Shown here: positions 59,826 through 64,000 of the stretch, in pieces | Numbering within the stretch: the first letter of the stretch is position 1 | Layout: each line of letters starts with the position of its first letter | Source of the DNA: CAIRDP01 sp037138335 | GTDB lineage: Bacteria; Bacteroidota; Bacteroidia; Bacteroidales; FEN-979 | Length of the DNA: 64,000 bases | Direction: 5' to 3' | Assembly (NCBI GenBank): GCA_037138335.1 | Contig: JBAXIO010000004.1 | Span: 62,001-126,000, forward strand | Position numbers and translations under genes: made by a program | The notes under the pieces: generated by a model | Seen by the model: the letters and a program-made list of their open reading frames with translations, nothing else | Told to the model about the DNA's origin: nothing | Databases searched by the model: none

Positions 59826-61193
59826 CTATTTTATTTGTTGGTTCAAAGCCTGCTCCAGTTCATGCCAGGTAATCGGTTTGGCGATGATCTTCTTATCCCG
59901 GTCAAGAAGGTACATCGTAGGCGTGGCATATACGTTATATTCGTCTTCGGCATTCCCGGAATAGCCTTTCAACTCAGAAACATTGATCCAGTTAAGTTTT
60001 TCCTTTTTAATGAATGATGCCCATGCATTCCGGTTCGTGTCAAGTGAAACCGCAACAACTTCCAGTCTCTTTGGTTTTTGTTTATCATACCAGGCTTTGA
60101 GATTCGGCATCATCTCGGTACAATGCGGGCACTGGCTGGACCAGAAGACAAGCAGGGTGAATTCGTTTTTCAGGGAAAGCAGGCTTACCTTGTTCCCGTT
60201 AAGATCCGGAACTTCAATAGAGGGTGCGGGCTTTCCAAGAGACAGTTTCTTGAAATTGTCCAGTTTCTTTTGCAAGGCCGATTTGCGCGCAGCATCTTCA
60301 CATGAAAACGGATCCTGGAAATTGTCGGCAATATAGGTAATGACCTCATCGAAATGATATTTATCAAAACCACCGACAAGGTAGTCAAGCATGAACTTAT
60401 AAACGTTGGGGTTTAACGAGGCGGCACCGAGCGCCACTGTAACGGCTTTGATAAATTCAGCCTCCAGCTGTTTCTGGCTGAACCTGTTATTCTGATATAG
60501 CGCCAGGTAAGAAATAACCTTATCGGCAAATACGGGGCTCCTGAGAAGGGCAGTATCGTTAAAATCAACCTTATCCCAGTAATGCTGCTTAAGAAATTCT
60601 ATCCTGTCATTGGAAGAAAGCGAGGCTGAAATATATGGGGTTATTTTCACCTTTTCCATCCTGACTGCATATGATCCCGGGTATTTATCCGATACAGAAT
60701 CCAGGAGGGTAAGCTGCAATTTCTGGGTCGTTTCAAACTCGGTAACTGCATTCCTGTAAAATTCATTCCTGGCAGGGTAAAAATCCACCAGGGGCATCAG
60801 CAATTCCAGCTTTGACTGGCTAATCTTTCCTATCGAATTAAACAATTGCAAAATCCCATTTTCCAGAGATAACAATATTTTCAACGAATCCTGAGGGGAG
60901 TTTGCCCAGGTCTCAAATTTCACGTTTTCATGGTTCAGGATAAGGTTTAGAAATCCTGTCTTGCTCCAGACCAGCTTGTACAAACCAGGCGCAAGGCCTT
61001 TAGGCAGGATAAAGTGAAGCTGGCCCAGAGAATCCGAGATGGTTGAATCCGATACCTTCGTCCGCTCCCCATATACACCCGAAAGATAAACCTTTGATGC
61101 TGACAATTGGTGGATGGTTCCATGAAGTGAGTTCTGGGCGGAGCCTAAGGCCGATGAAAAAAGAAACGCCAGTAACAGAACCTTTCTGATCAT
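59826..61193 (-). CDS. TlpA-type thioredoxin with N-terminal DUF4369-like domain (paralogue 2)
   Basis: 455 residues with signal peptide (MIRKVLLLAFLFSSALGSAQ). The N-terminal ~100 residues are a beta-sandwich of the DUF4369 kind, the middle ~200 residues are helical, and the last ~140 form a thioredoxin-like domain with active site FWSSQCPHCTEMMP and a cis-proline loop (VYATPTMYLLDRD). It is a periplasmic or membrane thiol-disulfide oxidoreductase. Operon order: paralogue 1, this gene, ruvA, sprA. It may help disulphide handling of exported proteins; that link is inference. Confidence 0.87.
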   Translation of the reverse strand: MIRKVLLLAFLFSSALGSAQNSLHGTIHQLSASKVYLSGVYGERTKVSDSTISDSLGQLHFILPKGLAPGLYKLVWSKTGFLNLILNHENVKFETWANSPQDSLKILLSLENGILQLFNSIGKISQSKLELLMPLVDFYPARNEFYRNAVTEFETTQKLQLTLLDSVSDKYPGSYAVRMEKVKITPYISASLSSNDRIEFLKQHYWDKVDFNDTALLRSPVFADKVISYLALYQNNRFSQKQLEAEFIKAVTVALGAASLNPNVYKFMLDYLVGGFDKYHFDEVITYIADNFQDPFSCEDAARKSALQKKLDNFKKLSLGKPAPSIEVPDLNGNKVSLLSLKNEFTLLVFWSSQCPHCTEMMPNLKAWYDKQKPKRLEVVAVSLDTNRNAWASFIKKEKLNWINVSELKGYSGNAEDEYNVYATPTMYLLDRDKKIIAKPITWHELEQALNQQIK

Positions 61194-61279
61194 TTTTATA
61201 AGTGTTAATGTTTGGAAACTCCGGATAATAGCACCGCCGGGATAAAACTATCCCGGCGGCATCAATGAAAATTCGATTG

Positions 61280-62416
61280 TTACTTCTTCCCCTTTTTTAC
61301 GGCCGCTTTCTTTTCAGGTACGGCAGGACCTAATAATTCTGCAAGTTTCTTTGTAAGGTCCTCACCACGGAGGTTCCTTCCAACAATTTTCAAATCTTTG
61401 TCAAGCAGCACATTGGCAGGGATCGACATGATCCCGTATAATTTTCCTGCAGCATTCCCCCATCCCTGGAGATCGGAAACCTGGTTCCATATGAGCCCGT
61501 CATCTTTAATCGCCTTGACCCATTTTGCATGGTCTTTGTCGAATGAAACCCCAAGGATATCAAAGCCCTTTTTATTATAGGCTGCGAAGGCTTTTACAAC
61601 ATTCGGGTTTTCGCCACGGCAGGGGCCGCACCAGGATGCCCAGAAATCGACAAGAAGCACCTTCCCCTTGAGGGATGACAGGGTAAGGGGTTTCCCTGTA
61701 GTATCGTTCATCGTGAAGTCAGGGGCAACCTGACCTATCTGAACCGACTTTAGAATATCAATTCTCTTCTTAATGGTCTGCACATAAGTAGAGGTATTCA
61801 GGCTGGTGTCGAATATTGCCGCAGATTCTTCCAGTTCGGGAAGCTCAAACTGGTATGCAGATCGCATGATCAGATATGGCCCGACCACTGAGGCAGGGTT
61901 GGACTTTGCAAAAGCTACGACATTCGTCTTGACGGCTTTATCAAGGGCATCGGAAACCGAATCAGCTTTTTTCATTTTAAGCGTATCGTTTGCCTCCTTT
62001 GCCGCCCGGTATTCCTTGTAACAGGTTTCCATCAGCTTGTTCAGGCTGTCACTTTGTTTCTGGTATTTTTTAAACAGGTCGTGGGTGGCAGAACCGCTGA
62101 TATTTGCTTTATCCACACTGTCGGCATAGACTTCTATATTGATATTTGCATTCTCCACAAAAACCGGCAAAAACAACTTGCTTTTATCGGTGATAAACCA
62201 CATTTCGGGAAGGCCGATCTTTCCTTTGAAAGTAAACGAACCTTTCTGAAGTTTGGCGGAGTCAATTTTCACCCAGTCCGAAACTTCATATTTCTGCAGA
62301 TAAACAGTGCCACTGTCAATGCCAATGATCTTACCGCTGATAGTGAAACTGTCCTTTTTCCCTGCGCAGGATGCCAGGATTGCCCCTATAAAAAGGAGTA
62401 ATGCGATTTTTTTCAT
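61280..62416 (-). CDS. TlpA-type thioredoxin with DUF4369 domain, lipoprotein (paralogue 1)
   Basis: 378 residues. The signal peptide MKKIALLLFIGAILASC ends in the lipobox ILASC. The DUF4369 domain (FTISGKIIGIDSGTVYLQKY) is followed by a helical linker and a TlpA domain with active site FWASWCGPCRGENPN and MSIPANVLLDKDLK. The C-terminus is lysine-rich (EKKAAVKKGKK). It shares its layout with the following gene but diverges in sequence, pointing to an old duplication. A perfect -7 box (62440-62447) precedes it, and four genes through sprA could share this promoter. Confidence 0.9.
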   Translation of the reverse strand: MKKIALLLFIGAILASCAGKKDSFTISGKIIGIDSGTVYLQKYEVSDWVKIDSAKLQKGSFTFKGKIGLPEMWFITDKSKLFLPVFVENANINIEVYADSVDKANISGSATHDLFKKYQKQSDSLNKLMETCYKEYRAAKEANDTLKMKKADSVSDALDKAVKTNVVAFAKSNPASVVGPYLIMRSAYQFELPELEESAAIFDTSLNTSTYVQTIKKRIDILKSVQIGQVAPDFTMNDTTGKPLTLSSLKGKVLLVDFWASWCGPCRGENPNVVKAFAAYNKKGFDILGVSFDKDHAKWVKAIKDDGLIWNQVSDLQGWGNAAGKLYGIMSIPANVLLDKDLKIVGRNLRGEDLTKKLAELLGPAVPEKKAAVKKGKK

Positions 62417-62439
62417 GTGATGGTTTTTATAATTGATTG

Positions 62440-62447
62440 CAAAGGTA
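62440..62447 (-). promoter_or_regulatory. -7 box for the tlpA-tlpA-ruvA(-sprA) operon
   Basis: TACCTTTG on the minus strand, 23 bases before the start of the first thioredoxin gene. Confidence 0.55.
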
Positions 62448-62577
62448 TGGATTTCCCCAATAAAAAATTTTCTATTTTTACCGGAGGATTGGAATCCGGG
62501 CCCTGATTTCCGGTGTTTATCCTTTTACGGGGTAACATGCGGGATAAAGGGATTTTATTAAACGTAACCAGGCATAT

Positions 62578-64000
62578 ATGAAATACTTAGCCATTCTTTT
62601 ATGTTCCCTTTTCTTCATTTGCGGGAAGGGTTATTGTCAGCCTGAGGCAAAAAAATCTTTGCCCAGGTACGATCTCAATACCGAACCTGTGCTTTACACT
62701 GTGGCATACGCACACCTGGATACCGAGTGGAGATGGGATTACGAAGAGACTGTTAATAAATTCATCAAGGCAACGATGGATGACAATTTCCTGCTTTTTG
62801 AGAAGTATAAACAATATGTTTTTACCTTTTCAGGCGCCAGGCGTTACAGGATGATGAAAGAATATTATCCCGAACGGTATGAGAAAGTTAAAAAATACAT
62901 CAGCCAGGGCCGGTGGTTTGTCGGAGGCTCTTCGGTAGATGAATGCGATGCCAACATTCCTTCCCCGGAATCCATCATCCGTCATGTGCTATACGGAAAC
63001 AATTATTTCAGGAGTGAATTCGGGAAAGAGAGCGTGGATTTCCTGCTCCCCGATTGCTTTGGGTTCCAGGCCAGCCTGCCATCGGCGCTTGCCCATGCCG
63101 GGGTGAAAGGTTTTTCGACCCAGAAGCTGGAATGGGGTTCGGCCATAGGTATCCCCTTTAACATAGGAAACTGGAAAGGCACCGACGGTAAGGGAGTGCT
63201 TGCCGCCCTCAATGCCACCGACTATGCCGGGGATGTTGAGCCCCGCTGTGATACCGTCAAAGCATGGGTTGACCGTGTTCTGGATAATGGGAAAAAATAT
63301 GGTGTTTATGCCGATTACAGGTATTATGGCACCGGCGACATCGGCGGTTCCCCTTCCCCGGCAGCTGTTAAGAATGCCATAGGTTCACTGAACAACCCCG
63401 ACAGCAAAATACAACTGTACTTATGCTCATCCGACCAGCTCTTCAGGGACCTCACAGAAGCCCAGGCTGCGAAGCTACCCACCTATTCAGGGGATCTGCT
63501 TCTGACCCAGCATTCGGCAGGATCCCTCACATCACAAGCCTACATGAAACGCTGGAACAGGAAGAATGAACTGCTGGCCCAGGCTGCCGAGCCGCTTGCC
63601 GTTTTCGCCGACCTGGCCGGTGGTGTCAGGTACCCGCAGCCACAATTTAATTCGGCATGGTGGCTGGTGCTTGGAAGCCAGATGCATGACATCCTGCCCG
63701 GGACATGCATCCCGAAGGCATATGAATATGCCTGGAACGATGAGGTGCTGGGGCTTAACCTGTTCTCCGGCGCCCTGCAGTCTTCGGCAGCTTCGGTGAT
63801 CCATGGCATGGATACCAGGGGCAGCGGACAGAGCGTTGCGGTTTACAATCCCCTTGCCATCCCCCGCAAAGCTATTGTTGAAGTGGAACTTAACTATGCT
63901 GAAGCCCCCCCCGAATTCGTAAAAGTGTTGGGCCCCGACGATAAAGAAGTTCCTGTTCAGATCCAGTACAAGACGAAACATTCGCTGCGTATCTTATTCC
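62578..64000 (+). CDS. GH38 alpha-mannosidase, 3' end cut by window
   Basis: 474 codons from the ATG at 62578 before the window ends; a whole enzyme would be about 1000 residues or more. The signal peptide is MKYLAILLCSLFFICGKGYC. The GH38 metal site opens with H46 and D48 in AHLDTEW, and the probable nucleophile is D159 in LLPDCFGFQASLPSALAHAG. Later marks are YADYRYYGTGD and the mid-domain WLVLGSQMHDILPGT. It removes alpha-linked mannose from glycans in the periplasm or outside the cell, and may supply mannose to the ManA pathway. The 161-base upstream gap shows no clear consensus promoter. Confidence 0.9.
   Translation, partial: MKYLAILLCSLFFICGKGYCQPEAKKSLPRYDLNTEPVLYTVAYAHLDTEWRWDYEETVNKFIKATMDDNFLLFEKYKQYVFTFSGARRYRMMKEYYPERYEKVKKYISQGRWFVGGSSVDECDANIPSPESIIRHVLYGNNYFRSEFGKESVDFLLPDCFGFQASLPSALAHAGVKGFSTQKLEWGSAIGIPFNIGNWKGTDGKGVLAALNATDYAGDVEPRCDTVKAWVDRVLDNGKKYGVYADYRYYGTGDIGGSPSPAAVKNAIGSLNNPDSKIQLYLCSSDQLFRDLTEAQAAKLPTYSGDLLLTQHSAGSLTSQAYMKRWNRKNELLAQAAEPLAVFADLAGGVRYPQPQFNSAWWLVLGSQMHDILPGTCIPKAYEYAWNDEVLGLNLFSGALQSSAASVIHGMDTRGSGQSVAVYNPLAIPRKAIVEVELNYAEAPPEFVKVLGPDDKEVPVQIQYKTKHSLRILF

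Overview
The window is a dense stretch of a Bacteroidota chromosome (GC roughly 45-50% by eye), most likely order Bacteroidales or a close relative. The evidence is a SprA/Sov type IX secretion translocon gene, a gingipain-like C25 protease with a T9SS sorting tail, a FecI/FecR/TonB-receptor/DUF4249 operon, TlpA/DUF6029/Omp28 proteins, and many promoters of the Bacteroidota type (-7 box TAnnTTTG, with no need for a Shine-Dalgarno). No rRNA, tRNA, CRISPR array, transposase or intact prophage was seen.

Layout. 1-3.1 kb: a cut-off TPR protein and an M20 amidohydrolase. 3.3-7.1 kb: a three-subunit biotin-dependent acyl-CoA carboxylase operon. 7.2-10.1 kb: a compact DacB-like enzyme converging on a tiny lipoprotein and an MsbA-like ABC exporter. 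10.2-14.0 kb: a histidine kinase/response regulator pair followed by an ammonium transporter. 14.2-19.1 kb: rbfA, a methyltransferase, a LolE-type permease and the C25 protease. 19.1-24.4 kb: the Omp28/DUF6029/TlpA operon, manA, and a kinase plus dCMP deaminase pair. 24.4-29.6 kb: the sigma/anti-sigma/TonB-receptor operon. 29.8-35.7 kb: an unknown lipoprotein, asparaginase, TSUP exporter, APC permease, NAD(P)-binding protein and a small membrane protein. 35.8-45.2 kb: dxs, sufT-like, a plus-strand cassette with an HExxH membrane protein and two gene fragments, then sufE-S-D-C-B. 45.5-51.4 kb: MFS, thiL, Rieske protein, DUF1648 protein, uvrC and vanZ. 51.4-62.4 kb: gcvH, sprA (over 2400 codons), ruvA and two TlpA-type lipid/periplasmic thioredoxins. 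62.6 kb to the end: a cut-off GH38 alpha-mannosidase.

The housekeeping genes are ordinary. The unusual layer is repetitive DNA. Family A is a ~70-bp hairpin in four copies of two subtypes whose arms co-vary. One copy supplies a start codon, one sits in frame inside the APC permease, and one abuts the dxs stop. Family B is a 110-126-bp near-palindrome in two copies. In addition, 7- and 8-bp tandem arrays recur with the same unit at distant loci, and sufC and the APC permease both terminate inside such arrays. One octamer array lies inside the fecR coding sequence, where slippage would shift the frame.

Gene functions are inferred from protein motifs read by eye; no database search was run.
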